Source: Palaemon carinicauda
Lineage: Eukaryota; Arthropoda; Malacostraca; Decapoda; Palaemonidae
Assembly (NCBI RefSeq): GCF_036898095.1
Contig: NC_090741.1
Location: 20,821,101-20,885,100, forward strand
Length of the DNA: 64,000 nucleotides
Direction: 5' to 3'
The translations under genes were made by a program, and so were the position numbers. Under the pieces are notes generated by a model. The model was not told where the DNA came from, made no database searches, and saw nothing but the letters and a program-made list of their open reading frames with translations. Numbering within the stretch: position 1 is the stretch's first letter; each line of letters opens with the position of its first letter. This document shows positions 21,566-34,659 of this stretch, piece after piece.

Positions 21566-21611
21566 GGCCCCGTCCACACGAGCGAGCACTGCTTGGTAAG
21601 CTTTGCTCGGT
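21566..21611 (+). repeat. Left terminal inverted repeat of Harbinger
   Basis: The first 20 bp match the right end perfectly. The next 25 bp (CTGCTTGGTAAGCTTTGC against TTGCTCGGTAAACTTTGC) match imperfectly. Confidence 0.9.
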
Positions 21612-21794
21612 GTGACGTCAGAAATGGAGAAACCGCGAGCAAAGCTTCGCACAGGGCTTCCCTGATGTTTAGCGAAGTATCAAGGCTTTGCCTGGCAAGG
21701 GTTTTCCCTGACGGAAATTCGTCTTCCAATAAAGGGATAAAGCTGTCACACTAATGACATGCCGTCACTTTCGAATATATACATCTGCTTTTGC

Positions 21795-21795
<1 letters not shown>

Positions 21796-21842
<47 letters not shown>

Positions 21843-21941
21843 GCAGACATACATACATACACTCACTCATATATATATATATATATATGCAGACATACAT
21901 ACATACACTCACTCATATATATATATATATATATATATGCA
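21796..21941. repeat. (TA)n with embedded duplicated unit
   Basis: TA tracts interrupted by two copies of a short unit, ATGCAGACATACATACATAC followed by ACTCACTC. This looks like local slippage-driven duplication within the transposon. Confidence 0.8.
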
Positions 21942-22454
21942 CTGCTTATAAATTATCAATACTCCTAATTAAGGTAAATCTTATAAACAAAGAAATTAAA
22001 TAAAAGCTCTAAATTGCAACTTATGCAGTGTACTGTATTATTACATATATCTTAATAATAAATTATCTTTCTCAGCTTTATATTATTTATTGAACTCATT
22101 TCCTTAAAATATCTGTGCTGCTTACTATTTTGTTTACGTTTTTTCATGATATTGTTATAATTTCGTTGACGATGAATGTTTCAGGGTTATTTGTTGCTAC
22201 GTGCTTTATCTACTTGTTGACTTTCTCAAACGTCTTCATACACAGATATGTCTGTGCCTCAATATAATTTGAGTATATAAATTACACCTTGCCCTTATCC
22301 TTTTACAAACAACTATATTCACTTCACGTTAACAGTATAGAATAGCAGAAAAATTACGTCACGGGACAGTGGAGTTCCTGTCACACCTGCAGTACCCTAG
22401 ACGGCCACGGCCCACGAGCTGTCAGTTCTCGCCTTCCACCTTCAACCAGCAGAC

Positions 22455-22856
22455 ATGTCCAAGGAACACTGGTCTCGACAATTAACTCTGAACCTAATAG
22501 AGTTGTATCGACAACACCCATGTCTGTGGGATGTACGAAAGGAAGTGTACAAAGACCTTGAGGCACGAACTGCAGCAATTAAAGAAATCACTGCACATCT
22601 AAAGCAATATGTTGCAAACATGAATGAAGTTGAGGTTAAGCGTAAACTAGCTCTGCTTCGAAATCAACATCGGAAGGAAATGCGGAAAGTAAGTATGGGC
22701 AAAAAATCAGGAGCTGGAAGCGAAGAGCAGTACACACCAAAATTATGGTGCTTCAACGCCTTATCATTTTTAAATTCCGGTGATACAGTACGGTCATCAC
22801 TGTCAAACCTCGACAGTAGTAAGAAGACATCATTTGCGGAATTATCAGACCATGAG
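22455..22856 (+). CDS. MADF-domain protein of Harbinger, exon 1
   Basis: 134 codons encoding a MADF/Myb-SANT-like DNA-binding domain at the N-terminus (LIELYRQHPCLWDVRKEVYKD ... KRKLALLRNQHRKEMRKV ... PKLWCFNALSFL). In PIF/Harbinger elements the partner Myb-like protein binds the transposase and transposon ends and helps nuclear import. The exon ends in phase 0 at a consensus donor (CATGAG|GTATGT, 22857) and joins in frame to the acceptor at 24555. The predicted total length is 267 aa. No stop or frameshift was seen. The ATG follows a GC-richer leader. Confidence 0.82.
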
Positions 22857-23239
22857 GTATGTATAGTATCTCTTTCTCGCTCTTTTATTTATTTATTTAG
22901 TTATTGCTTTTAAATGCCAAGTTACCAGGCAGGCTGGTAGCTTGAACTTGGAAGTGTTTTAACAGTTGCTAGTTTGCCATATCATTATTTAGATGCTCAT
23001 GAGAATGTTACCTTATTAATCTGCTATCCAAACCTGTACTATACTTATCTTCAAATGTTTTCAAAGCAATATGGTTCCGGGAAAGACAAAGTTAATAAAA
23101 AACTAGCTTCCTGGGAAAACACAAACATTGAAAGTTGAATACCCATAAAAACCGTTTAAAACCAGAAAAATCAAATACATGGTTTTTGATTAAAGAAACA
23201 ACAATGTTTTTGTCAACCCTGTTTATTCCCATTATACAT

Positions 23240-24089
23240 TTATGCAATGAATTGTTGCATAGTCAATACCCATATATTTACTACCCCACTTATATTTCCA
23301 ACATTATAAGAAACATTTCCGCTGTCATTAAGAAATTTGTTTTGCCAAGACACTGCTCCTTCACCCTGAAAATACTCCATATACTTTTCTCGCACCACCT
23401 TTCCCTCAATGCTGGCATTACACCCCACCACCTGAAGTCCTAACAAATCTGCACTCGTTTGTCGCCACTCCCCTGGTGCAACGATCACATCAGAGAGACA
23501 CTCGGTTTCCAAGCACCCCTCAGGCTGTGAATACTGGTTTATTTCATCTTTCCGTAAAAAGTTGTGGAGAGCCGTACATGCAAGTACCATTATGTCAACT
23601 TTTTCCGGGGGTAAATTCATTTTCCACGGTACGTCGTCCTCTGGAGAGTCGATATGAAAATATCATTTCGCTTGTAGTTTGTTTCTGGTATGGATATGGC
23701 TTCATTATATGACGTTGCAAAGGAAAAGCATCGTCTGCTAAAAAGACAAATGGCAAGGTTTTATCGCTCCCAGGTAGCTTGGTATCCTCTGGCAATCCGG
23801 CAGTGTGATTGACAATACGCTGACTGATACTGGTGTTCGCCCACACACCTCCGTCAGACACCCGTCCATTTACACCAACATCTACATAGATGAAATTTGA
23901 ATTAGCATCACATATAGCCATAAGAATGATACTGTAAGTGCCTTTGTAGTTATAGAAATAGGACCCACTACCAGTCGGCTGCCGTATTACAATATGTTTG
24001 CCGTCAATGGCTCCAAGGCAGTTTGGGAAATTCCACATTCTCCAAAAATCGTTGCTCACATTTTTCCATTCCTCTGGTGTTGAAGGCGT
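23240..24089 (-). pseudogene. Harbinger transposase, exon 2, DDE nuclease with internal deletion
   Basis: Starts after the acceptor TATTTGCAG in phase 0 (TPSTPEEWKNV). It contains the DDE nuclease (DDE_Tnp_4 type): first Asp in LGAIDGKHIVIRQP, second in FLADDAFPLQRHIMKPY, and Glu in RRTVENEF. Near 23612-23618 the frame breaks: ENEF is followed at once by LPPEKVDIMVLACTALHNFLR in another frame. The roughly 14 residues that normally lie between these blocks are absent, so about 43-46 bp were lost. The second frame runs to a stop at 23240, ending VREKYMEYFQGEGAVSW and a short tail. This copy should not make functional transposase, although the catalytic triad is present. Confidence 0.8.
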
Positions 24090-24158
24090 CTGCAAATACA
24101 AAAAGAGCGCATAAATACACTTAACCAATATGACGTTATATTTGGATGCTCCATTAAG

Positions 24159-24160
<2 letters not shown>

Positions 24161-24205
<45 letters not shown>
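24161..24205. repeat. (CT)n microsatellite in transposase intron
   Basis: Pure CT tract (GA on the transposase sense strand), about 70 nt upstream of the exon 2 acceptor. Confidence 0.9.
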
Positions 24206-24207
<2 letters not shown>

Positions 24208-24554
24208 ATGAAATACTGTGGTGGGTGTTATTGTAACTATCATCAATAAGTCTTTCCTTATTTGTAATACTATAACTCAGTATTTGAATATTGGTTAATT
24301 GTAATGAATCCCACCACGCATTTCGTTATTACTCTAATATAATTTTCAAATGGCCTGGTAAATTATATCCCTTTGGAAACTGGTGTTACTTTATCAGACC
24401 GAACCACACTGAACAATTAAATGTGGAGGTTGCCAATATATACACAATGTCAAGTGTACTTCTTGGTTACCAATAGTATCAAGCCTTTTAAGAATATGTA
24501 CACACACACGAAAAATTCAACCAAATAAAACTAATCAATGCACGTGTATTTCAG

Positions 24555-24956
24555 ATATTCAATGATCCACTTCTGTTGGAAATTGACGAACCATCTGTTA
24601 CTCCAAGATCACCAGTTGCTTCGCCATCAGACATTCCAACAGTCTCTGGTATGACTGACACTATTTCCTCAACTCCATCCGCTAATGTGAATAGCCAGGA
24701 ACGCAAGGCCACACCAATATCGGTAACGAGAGGAAAACTTGCAACTGCCCCTTCTTCAACGATCAGAAAGCGAGCAAACAAAACGCCTTGTGCCCCTGAT
24801 GATGTATTACAGGAAGCTCTCCATCAGCTGAAAACACTAACATCACCCGAGGATATGATTAATAATGATGAGTGTATTGCTTTAAGTGTTGTAATTGCTA
24901 ATGACCTCAGACAAATGTCTGGGGGAGAACAGAATTTATGCACAAAAACTTATTAA
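24555..24956 (+). CDS. MADF-domain protein of Harbinger, exon 2
   Basis: Starts after the acceptor ATTTCAG (24548-24554) in phase 0 and encodes 133 residues. They form a Ser/Pro/Thr-rich linker (SVTPRSPVASPSDIPTVSG) and a C-terminal segment (DDVLQEALHQLKTL ... DECIALSVVIANDLRQM) resembling the short C-terminal protein-interaction motif (BESS-like) of MADF-BESS proteins. The stop TAA is at 24954-24956. The exon lies entirely inside the intron of the minus-strand transposase. Confidence 0.75.
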   Translation: MFNDPLLLEIDEPSVTPRSPVASPSDIPTVSGMTDTISSTPSANVNSQERKATPISVTRGKLATAPSSTIRKRANKTPCAPDDVLQEALHQLKTLTSPEDMINNDECIALSVVIANDLRQMSGGEQNLCTKTY

Positions 24957-25724
24957 TGACATCCTGTTTTTAGGTAAATTAGGCAAGATTTCTGCGTCAA
25001 CTAAGATTGTAGAGTGAGTTGTTAGATACAAATGTGTTCATAGATAGGCCATATCACAATTCACAAGTGGTAAATATAATTGCATGAACGAAACATGTCT
25101 AAAGATAATATGTTTGAATTATTTTGAATATTTACTTATTCATATTTAGCATTGTGCATATTGTACATGTTGACATGTATAAACACAATAAAATTGGTTA
25201 CGTTCGTAAATATAGTTTGTTTGAAAAATTATGATATCCCGTTCATTATCCTTCTCTGGGTCCATGTACGATTAGTTATTAAGTTACTCCTTAAGTGAAA
25301 GTTATTTTCTTTTAAACTCGATTTGTTTCAGTATATGCATAATACGTTCATAAATAAATCAAGGTGGAGTATTTTAATGCATTTAATGATGCAGTTCTGC
25401 ATTATGCATACATGCACCATTACTATATACTGATTACGCAGGCTATATACATAGTGTCTCCTGATGACATAATCGTGTAACAAGTTAATGGCAAAAATAA
25501 ATTGATCCTTTCGCAATAAGCAAAACGCACACACTCCGTGCCATTACCTATGATTTTTATGACATCGATCTGAGCTAAGATAACTTATCAGACAGTGAAT
25601 GATTTAAGGAGGCCACTTGGTAATGTGCACCCACCCCCCCACATGGAAATGAATACTAGAACATTGTTTTGTTTCAATAAATCATTAGTTAGGAGCAAAA
25701 TTTCCTTGGTTAATGATTTCTTCA

Positions 25725-25777
<53 letters not shown>

Positions 25778-25779
25778 CA
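25725..25779. repeat. (CTA)n microsatellite
   Basis: Trinucleotide repeat ACTACT..., about 18 units, within the Harbinger element. Confidence 0.9.
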
Positions 25780-25914
25780 CTCATACTGGTTTTACCACTT
25801 TTTCTACTAATACTGCTGCTTTTTAATACTTGCATTTGTAAAAGCAACTTCACCGGTTGATTTTTTTTGTAAGCTATATCTGTTGTAATCAATGTAACAA
25901 TTATAATTCATTCA

Positions 25915-25964
<50 letters not shown>
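25915..25964. repeat. (CT)n microsatellite
   Basis: Pure CT tract in the transposase intron. Confidence 0.9.
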
Positions 25965-25966
<2 letters not shown>

Positions 25967-26193
25967 GTACATATGATATATATGTGCATATGATGTACAT
26001 CATGTGTGAGTGTGTGCATACATATAATTATTGTTATAATTATTGTTATATGTGTACTGTATGTGTGCACGTTACATATATAAATGATAATCATAAGTAC
26101 ACCCCAACCTCTACGAGAGATTTCTAGATCCGGCACTGTTATCAGATATACGACTGGTGTGAATTTGATGTTTAACGTATGGGTAAGTCTCAC

Positions 26194-26646
26194 CTTAAGG
26201 TATTCTTCCCTCAGGACTTCATAGATTTGTTTACAGGTTTCTGGAATTATTGCACTCAAACTCTGCTTGGAAATCCTTGTGCTGTATTGTAGTGATCTGT
26301 AGCTGCATCCTGTTGACAGAAAGAGTAATGTTGCATGCAGTCGAGCTTCAGCTGAAATACTTTGCCTCATGTTGGTATCTTCTTTCATTATATATGGTTC
26401 CACTTTCGATAAGATTTTATAAAAAGTGTTAGGGTCCATTCTCATATAGTTGATGAAATCTGCCTCATGACCATGTTTCAGTTCCCGCAATATTGTCATG
26501 CGACTTCCAATGTCTTCTCTTCTTCGTAACCACTCTTTACACCACATCCTTTTCTGCTTTGTTGCTTTTATCTTTGCACACATTGCTATAACAATAGACA
26601 GCGCGATTTTCTTTTTGCGTGTCCTGCAATCCATGCTGCCCCACAC
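26194..26646 (-). CDS. Harbinger transposase, exon 1
   Basis: 151 codons on the minus strand, the N-terminal region that precedes the DDE domain: basic start (MDCRTRKKK), FINYMRMDPNTFYKILSKVEPYI, RQSISAEARLHATLLFLSTG and SKQSLSAIIPETCKQIYEVL, which match the helix-turn-helix-like N-terminal region of PIF/Harbinger nucleases. The exon ends at EEYLK in phase 0 with donor AAG|GTGAGA. Translation may start at 26646 or at the Met four codons later. The frame is intact. Confidence 0.82.
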
Positions 26647-26744
26647 AACTTGATCCTGTATAAGTCACTCACTGCCAGTCTTTCACTACCCAACCACCGT
26701 CGTTTGGACAAGAGCTTAAATGCGTTCGACAGGCTTAGCTCGCA

Positions 26745-26790
26745 AAGAGGCAAAGTTTACCGAGCAAAGATCGCTCGTGTGGACGGGGCC
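26745..26790 (-). repeat. Right terminal inverted repeat of Harbinger
   Basis: Inverted counterpart of the left end, followed by TAA. Confidence 0.9.
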
Positions 26791-26793
26791 TAA

Positions 26794-27263
26794 GAGATGT
26801 AGAGCCAGCTGGTAAGGTGAGTTTCATTCTTGTAGGAATAAATATATGTATGTAAATTATATGAGACTGACATCATTCATTTAGTTGTATTTCCATTCAT
26901 TTCCGTATATGTATATTTGCTTCATTTTAAAGAATTAAATTTTCATTTCCTGCAGTTTGGTTAAGAAGTTTTATGTAAACTTGTTAAAAGGAATGCTGTC
27001 TGACAAACGCTAGGGATTGCATCCTGTTTCCTCATAGTTGGAAAATGCATAAAGATTCTACACTAAAATTTATTCTGCTTTTTGATGGTATAAGAGGAGG
27101 TGGGCGGAGTTAGCCGAGGGTGCTCCTTTGTTGGGTGACGAATGGAACCCTTCTTCAAACTGCAAAGTTGGCAGCCTGACGCCCCAAGGAACCACCTGGA
27201 CCTTGTGCATACGTACCAAAAATGTTGCTTGAATTCACAAGATCCAGAGTGTATCAGGATGAT

Positions 27264-27295
<32 letters not shown>

Positions 27296-28178
27296 CAGAG
27301 AGATCAAGCCTGACCCTCTGAAACAGCCAATGCCAGACAGTCTTCTCACCAGGATCTATCCAGCCACTATGCATAACCTCTCCAACATGCACAGTGTTTC
27401 CTCTAAAACGTGCATAGGGTCTCCTCTGATATGTGCACAGTGTTTTCTCATATGTGAATAGTGTTTGTTCAGACATTGGAATTTCTGTGGTTCAAATTGT
27501 AAGAAGTGCCATGAATATATGAGTACAGTTATATTACTGGCCCCGTGTAATTAGGTTAAACAGTGAAGTGTATTTATTTTGCTTAACTCTTCGGTAACCT
27601 TGTGTGAGCCTAAGGACGTAAGAGTAACAGTTATGCACATGTAAGCGTAATTGTGATTTATTGTTTATAAGTGCTAAAGTGTCATTTATTCATTAATTAT
27701 CAAAATTTTAAAATTTTCATAAATTGATTACTAGTGAAACATGTGATTGCATAATTTTTTTAAGTGTAATTTTTGTCTTAGTCTGAGCTCTAGTTCAGAT
27801 TTAATATTTCGAGTGATAAATATTTCGGTGTTAATTTTTTAATTGTTATTTTTTTATATAGAATATATTTATTTTTGTTAATGTGCATATTATTTCAATC
27901 ACCAACACTTATTTCGGTGCTTTGCTCATAAACCCTAAAAAAGAACCAAAGTAAGAGGTTGATTTAAGAATAGTTCCCCTTAAAAGTAAAGTAATCACCA
28001 AGAATTGGTTTGAGTGTAAAGTAAAGAGATTTTTAGATATTCAGTGTTCATAAATATTGTCGTCTGGGAGTTGCATATTATTCTTAGAGCTCGGAGGTAT
28101 TTCCTTTTGTATCAAATTACTTATTATAAAGCAGGTAAGCTTGGGAGCCCGGGAATTTACGTAATTCGCTAGTCCTAA
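26794..28178. other. Unrecognised stretch, no supportable gene
   Basis: AT-rich DNA with a (TA)n at 27266-27296. 27097-27480 is relatively GC-rich, but its ORFs show no known family. A short motif GTGGGCGGAGTTAGC is shared with the duplication at 48.6-49.3 kb on the opposite strand, which hints at another dispersed repeat. Confidence 0.35.
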
Positions 28179-28264
28179 TGATATATATATATATATATAT
28201 ATATAAATGCGTGTATATATATATATATATATGCGTGTATATATATATATATATATACACACAC

Positions 28265-28305
<41 letters not shown>

Positions 28306-28315
28306 TATAAATGTG

Positions 28316-28360
<45 letters not shown>

Positions 28361-28362
28361 AA
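28179..28362. repeat. Compound (TA)n/(TG)n microsatellite
   Basis: TA tracts broken by AATGCGTG, CACACACA and TGTGTGTG blocks. Confidence 0.9.
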
Positions 28363-29207
28363 AATACAAATGACAGTGTTCGGTACCGTTTAATGCATGC
28401 TGAAGGTAAATCTTATCAATAATAATTTAAGCAATTTTTTGTAATCAAGTAAATATCGATAATTTCTCTGGAATCACTGGGAATGGTAAATCAAAATTCA
28501 CGGTGAATAGGAAAAGGATGTAACTTGAACCACTTTTCTTTTTAAATGGTGGCAAATTGCATCCTCCTTAACAATATATCAAAAGAGGTAAGCTGTAAGT
28601 TTTATCACAAAATTCTGAAACCCTAATCTAAGTCGTAGCATTGAGGAAACAGTTGATCCACATATCTCAAGAAGTGTGTTCATAGTACTTTGAGAAATCA
28701 ACAGTCCTATATAGACAGTGCCTCTTAAGTCTCAAAGCGCTCCTTCAATGGTCTAAATATTTAATATTCTAAAGAAGAAATGGCAGCTTCCTTCAAAGTT
28801 TTCGCTGTATTCAAGTGAAATATGATTGATAGTAAGTTTATTGAGAATTAGATTATTACTATAAAGTTAAGGACTCTTCATCTAGTTAAGTAAAATTCGG
28901 TTTATTAGATTTTATTAGATTTATGAACGTTGGCTAAATAGCCCAGTGTTGGAGCCTGCAAGCCCATTCAGCGTCACAGTGCATCTGAGAAAAGACATAG
29001 CGTTACACTATGAATTAAAAGTTAGAGGAAGCTGGACAGAAAGATGGAATGAAGAGAAAAAGAATTAAGTTGAAGTAAAATATAAAGCACAAGAGACAGA
29101 AGGAACGTTCCTAAGACGATGAAACAATACTTATAGTTCTATATAATGACTCTTTTAATGTTTGACCAGTTGTTTAAGGGAGGATGAAAAGGTTTCTGAA
29201 GATACTT

Positions 29208-29256
<49 letters not shown>

Positions 29257-30153
29257 GCGTCCATGTGACATTTAAAAATCGAAACAAAATGCTCAATGAG
29301 TAGAAATAAAAATATATCCATGTATTATTTCACGATTATGAAAAGCGATTTAGAAATGTATAACCTTAATGACAAAAGAAAATTTATATTCGGTTTAATG
29401 TCACAAGAAAAAATCCAATAAGATTTTTTTTACAATAGTTCCTAAGGACGGTCAAATACTGACATGTTTACCTCAAAAGGCATAAAATTTTAACTTCAGT
29501 TGAATGATAGCAGTCTGGTGGTTTTATTACAGCAATAACCTTTTTACTTGGCCGCATAATAGTCAATAGTGAGATTGCAAGAGGACCTTGGATGGTAGAG
29601 GGTCTCAGTTTACGAGATTTAGTAGGGCATATTCTGGTCAAATGGCTTGGTACATTAGACCCTTGAAGCTATCTCCTTGGGTGACATCAACTCAGTGGTT
29701 TATTCTGTTTTCTGAAAATCATATGTTTACTTTATTTAGCGCACTTTCCATGTACAAACAGAACCATAAAACAGTTACAAATCTGAGAAGGTCTCCGAAT
29801 AAAGTATCAGTATTTTCATTTAACTTTGAACGAAACCTAAACATTACGAACTCAAATACTATTGTAACACATTGTTATTCTCTTTACTTATCTTCCTAAA
29901 AGATGCAAAATAATGTGTCTCGTCTCTTTATTCTATAATTCAATTTGGAAACCCACTTACAAAAGCCAAATCACTATGATCTCCATTTGCCCGAAACATT
30001 ACGTGTTTCAGGACTTGGAACCTTTGCAAGTGATCTTAAGAATATCTTCACAATCAATAAAGGTCAGTTCTTCAGTCTTTACAGAATCAATGAAGCTTAT
30101 TGACTATTCCGATTAAAAATAACCTCAAAACACACACAATATTAACGTTTATA

Positions 30154-30208
<55 letters not shown>

Positions 30209-30474
30209 CGAAATTGTAAAACTTGTATAAAAATTTAGGGTCTCCTTCACCATTTTCAAAAGGGAAACGGGCTATGACGGCTTCTCTCATTAATCTCCAT
30301 CTCTTCCAAGAACACTATCGTAATACGTTCCAGAGCAACCGACTAGTGTAGCTCAGAGGTACGTGCACTTGAGAGGTTTCATAATCATAATGATAATTTC
30401 AATGCATTACGCTTCTCACCGAGCAAAATCACAAATAATCTAAACCATAGCTATGAAGTGAAGACCGATTGTCA

Positions 30475-30476
<2 letters not shown>
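28363..30476. other. Unrecognised stretch with (GA)n and (CT)n tracts
   Basis: No recognisable protein or repeat family. It holds (GA)n at 29211-29253 and (CT)n at 30154-30205. The ORF at 29588-29899 has no identifiable domain and is not called. Confidence 0.35.

Positions 30477-30505
<29 letters not shown>
30477..30505. repeat. (TA)n microsatellite
   Basis: Abuts the inverted partial copy of the 331-bp unit. Confidence 0.9.
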
Positions 30506-30508
<3 letters not shown>

Positions 30509-30675
30509 AAGCACACGTGATTTTAATTAATGTAAATATCACCCACGAATGGCATTTAATGCCGAATTCTATCTGGGAATATATATCCACTTGGAATTCA
30601 TTATATGGTAACAGCTTCTGGCCGGGTGGGGATTCGAACCACCACCTGTTCGGCTGGAGACTATGCCTGCAGTGA
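30506..30675 (-). repeat. Inverted partial copy of the 331-bp unit
   Basis: About 170 bp, nearly the exact reverse complement of 30809-30975: the tRNA-like 3' half and the body of the tandem unit. It runs from ATCACAAGCACACGTGATTT to CTATGCCTGCAGTGAC and joins directly to the first direct unit. One difference is a longer ATATAT stretch. Confidence 0.85.
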
Positions 30676-32926
30676 CTCACGATTCAGCTATCATGGTGGA
30701 GATGGGTTTATTTCAAGTCTGTGAACAGATTCCTGAATTCGACAGGAATATGTACGGGAACTTGTCATAAACTTTTAGTCTCTCTTGATAGCTCAGTCGG
30801 CATGGTCACTGCAGGCATAGTCTCCAGCCGAGGTGGTGGTTCGAATCCCCACCCGGCCAGAAGCTGTTACCATAAAATGAATTCCAAGTGCATATATATT
30901 CCCAGATAGAATTCGGTATTAAATGCCATTCGTGGGTGATATTTACATTAATTAAAATCACGTGTGCTTGTGATATATGTTCATTAAAATAACCACGTGT
31001 TGCAAACTCACGATTCAGCTATCATGGTGGAGATGGGTTTATTTCAAGTCTGTGAACAGATTCCTGAATTCAACAGGAATATGTACGGGAACTTGTCATA
31101 AACTTTTAGTCTCTCTTGATAGCTCAGTCGGCATGGTCACTGCAGGCATAGTCTCCAGCCGAGGTGGTGGTTCGAATCCCCACCCGGCCAGAAGCTGTTA
31201 CCATAAAATGAATTCCAAGTGCATATATATTCCCAGATAGAATTCGGTATTAAATGCCATTCGTGGGTGATATTTACATTAATTAAAATCACGTGTGCTT
31301 GTGATATATGTTCATTAAAATAACCACGTGTTGCAAACTCACGATTCAGCTATCATGGTGGAGATGGGTTTATTTCAAGTCTGTGAACAGATTCCTGAAT
31401 TCGACAGGAATATGTACGGGAACTTGTCATAAACTTTTAGTCTCTCTTGATAGCTCAGTCGGCATGGTCACTGCAGGCATAGTCTCCAGCCGAGGTGGTG
31501 GTTCGAATCCCCACCTGGCCCGAAGCTGTTACCATAAAATGAATTCCAAGTGCATATATATTCCCAGATAGAATTCGGTATTAAATGCCATTCGTGGGTG
31601 ATATTTACATTAATTAAAATCACGTGTGCTTGTGATATATGTTCATTAAAATAACCACGTGTTGCAAACTCACGATTCAGCTATCATGGTGGAGATGGGT
31701 TTATTTCAAGTCTGTGAACAGATTCCTGAATTCGACAGGAATATGTACGGGAACTTGTCATAAACTTTTAGTCTCTCTTGATAGCTCAGTCGGCATGGTC
31801 ACTGCAGGCATAGTCTCCAGCCGAGGTGGTGGTTCGAATCCCCACCCGGCCAGAAGCTGTTACCATAAAATGAATTCCAAGTGCATATATATTCCCAGAT
31901 AGAATTCGGTATTAAATGCCATTCGTGGGTGATATTTACATTAATTAAAATCACGTGTGCTTGTGATATATGTTCATTAAAATAACCACGTGTTGCAAAC
32001 TCACGATTCAGCTATCATGGTGGAGATGGGTTTATTTCAAGTCTGTGAACAGATTCCTGAATTCGACAGGAATATGTACGGGAACTTGTCATAAACTTTT
32101 AGTCTCTCTTGATAGCTCAGTCGGCATGGTCACTGCAGGCATAGTCTCCAGCCGAGGTGGTGGTTCGAATCCCCACCCGGCCCGAAGCTGTTACCATAAA
32201 ATGAATTCCAAGTGCATATATATTCCCAGATAGAATTCGGTATTAAATGCCATTCGTGGGTGATATTTACATTAATTAAAATCACGTGTGCTTGTGATAT
32301 ATGTTCATTAAAATAACCACGTGTTGCAAACTCACGATTCAGCTATCATGGTGGAGATGGGTTTATTTCAAGTCTGTGAACAGATTCCTGAATTCGACAG
32401 GAATATGTACGGGAACTTGTCATAAACTTTTAGTCTCTCTTGATAGCTCAGTCGGCATGGTCACTGCAGGCATAGTCTCCAGCCGAGGTGGTGGTTCGAA
32501 TCCCCACCCGGCCAGAAGCTGTTACCATAAAATGAATTCCAAGTGCATATATATTCCCAGATAGAATTCGGTATTAAATGCTATTCGTGGGTGATATTTA
32601 CATTAATTAAAATCACGTGTGCTTGTGATATATGTTCATTAAAATAACCACGTGTTGCAAACTCACGATACAGCTATCATGGTGGAGATGGGTTTATTTC
32701 AAGTCTGTGAACAGATTCCTGAATTCGACAGGAATATGTACGGGAACTTGTCATAAACTTTTAGTCTCTCTTGATAGCTCAGTCGGCATGGTCACTGCAG
32801 GCATAGTCTCCAGCCGAGGTGGTGGTTCGAATCCCCACCCGGCCAGAAGCTGTTACCATAAAATGAATTCCAAGTGCATATATATTCCCAGATAGAATTT
32901 GGTATTAAATGCCATTCGCGGGTGAT

Positions 32927-32931
<5 letters not shown>
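30676..32931 (+). repeat. 331-bp tandem array with tRNA-like core, about 6.8 units
   Basis: Seven units of exactly 331 bp, starting at 30676, 31007, 31338, 31669, 32000, 32331 and 32662. The last runs into (CA)n(TA)n at 32932. Units differ at only a few positions (for example GAATTCAACAGG in unit 2, CACCTGGCCCG in unit 3, GCTATTCG in unit 6, ACGATACAGC in unit 7), so the array is recent or homogenised. Each unit joins a block CATGGTGGAGATGGGTTT and GAATTCGACAGG to a tRNA-like segment and an AT-rich body. Identical 87-aa frames recur in units 2-7; they follow the period and carry no domain, so they are not called as genes. Confidence 0.93.
30789..30848 (+). promoter_or_regulatory. tRNA-like internal pol III promoter (A and B boxes) in each unit
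   Basis: The A box TAGCTCAGTCGG at 30789-30800 and B box GGTTCGAATCC at 30838-30848 match the tRNA consensus and are 37 nt apart. They recur every 331 bp, with A boxes at 31120, 31451, 31782, 32113, 32444 and 32775. The acceptor, D and T stems pair poorly, so this is a tRNA-derived SINE head, not a functional tRNA. Confidence 0.75.

Positions 32932-32992
<61 letters not shown>
32932..32992. repeat. (CA)n(TA)n microsatellite
   Basis: Replaces the end of the last array unit at GATATTTACA. Confidence 0.9.
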
Positions 32993-34657
<1,665 letters not shown>

Positions 34658-34659
34658 AA

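Larger units (their letters stand above)
21566..26790. mobile_element. PIF/Harbinger DNA transposon, 5,225 bp
   Basis: The ends are perfect 20-bp inverted repeats (21566-21585 and 26771-26790, starting GGCCCCGTCCACACG), continuing imperfectly to about 45 bp. They are flanked by the 3-bp target duplication TAA (21563-21565, 26791-26793), as expected for PIF/Harbinger. Inside are the two genes that define the superfamily: a MADF/Myb-like DNA-binding protein on the plus strand (exons 22455-22856 and 24555-24956) and a DDE transposase on the minus strand (exons 26194-26646 and 24089 down to about 23240). The exons of each gene lie in the intron of the other. The intact termini suggest recent mobility, but the transposase has an internal deletion. 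Confidence 0.9.

Noticed and set aside
21780..22003. Tyr/Ile-rich ORFs in TA tracts (also near 4.6, 5.4, 28.2, 34.5-35.1, 47.5, 60.7 and 62.5 kb)
   Set aside because: Pure translation of (TA)n and (CA)n microsatellites.
29588..29899. 103-aa ORF as a host gene exon
   Set aside because: No recognisable family and no supported splice partners.
30789..30870. A functional tRNA gene in each array unit
   Set aside because: A and B boxes are excellent, but the acceptor and D stems do not pair and the T stem has a mismatch, so it is a SINE head.
30977..32895. Six identical 87-aa ORFs in the 331-bp array as a tandem gene family
   Set aside because: They are a by-product of the repeat period (331 bp is not a multiple of 3, but each unit has its own start and stop), run across the tRNA-like promoter and show no protein domain.
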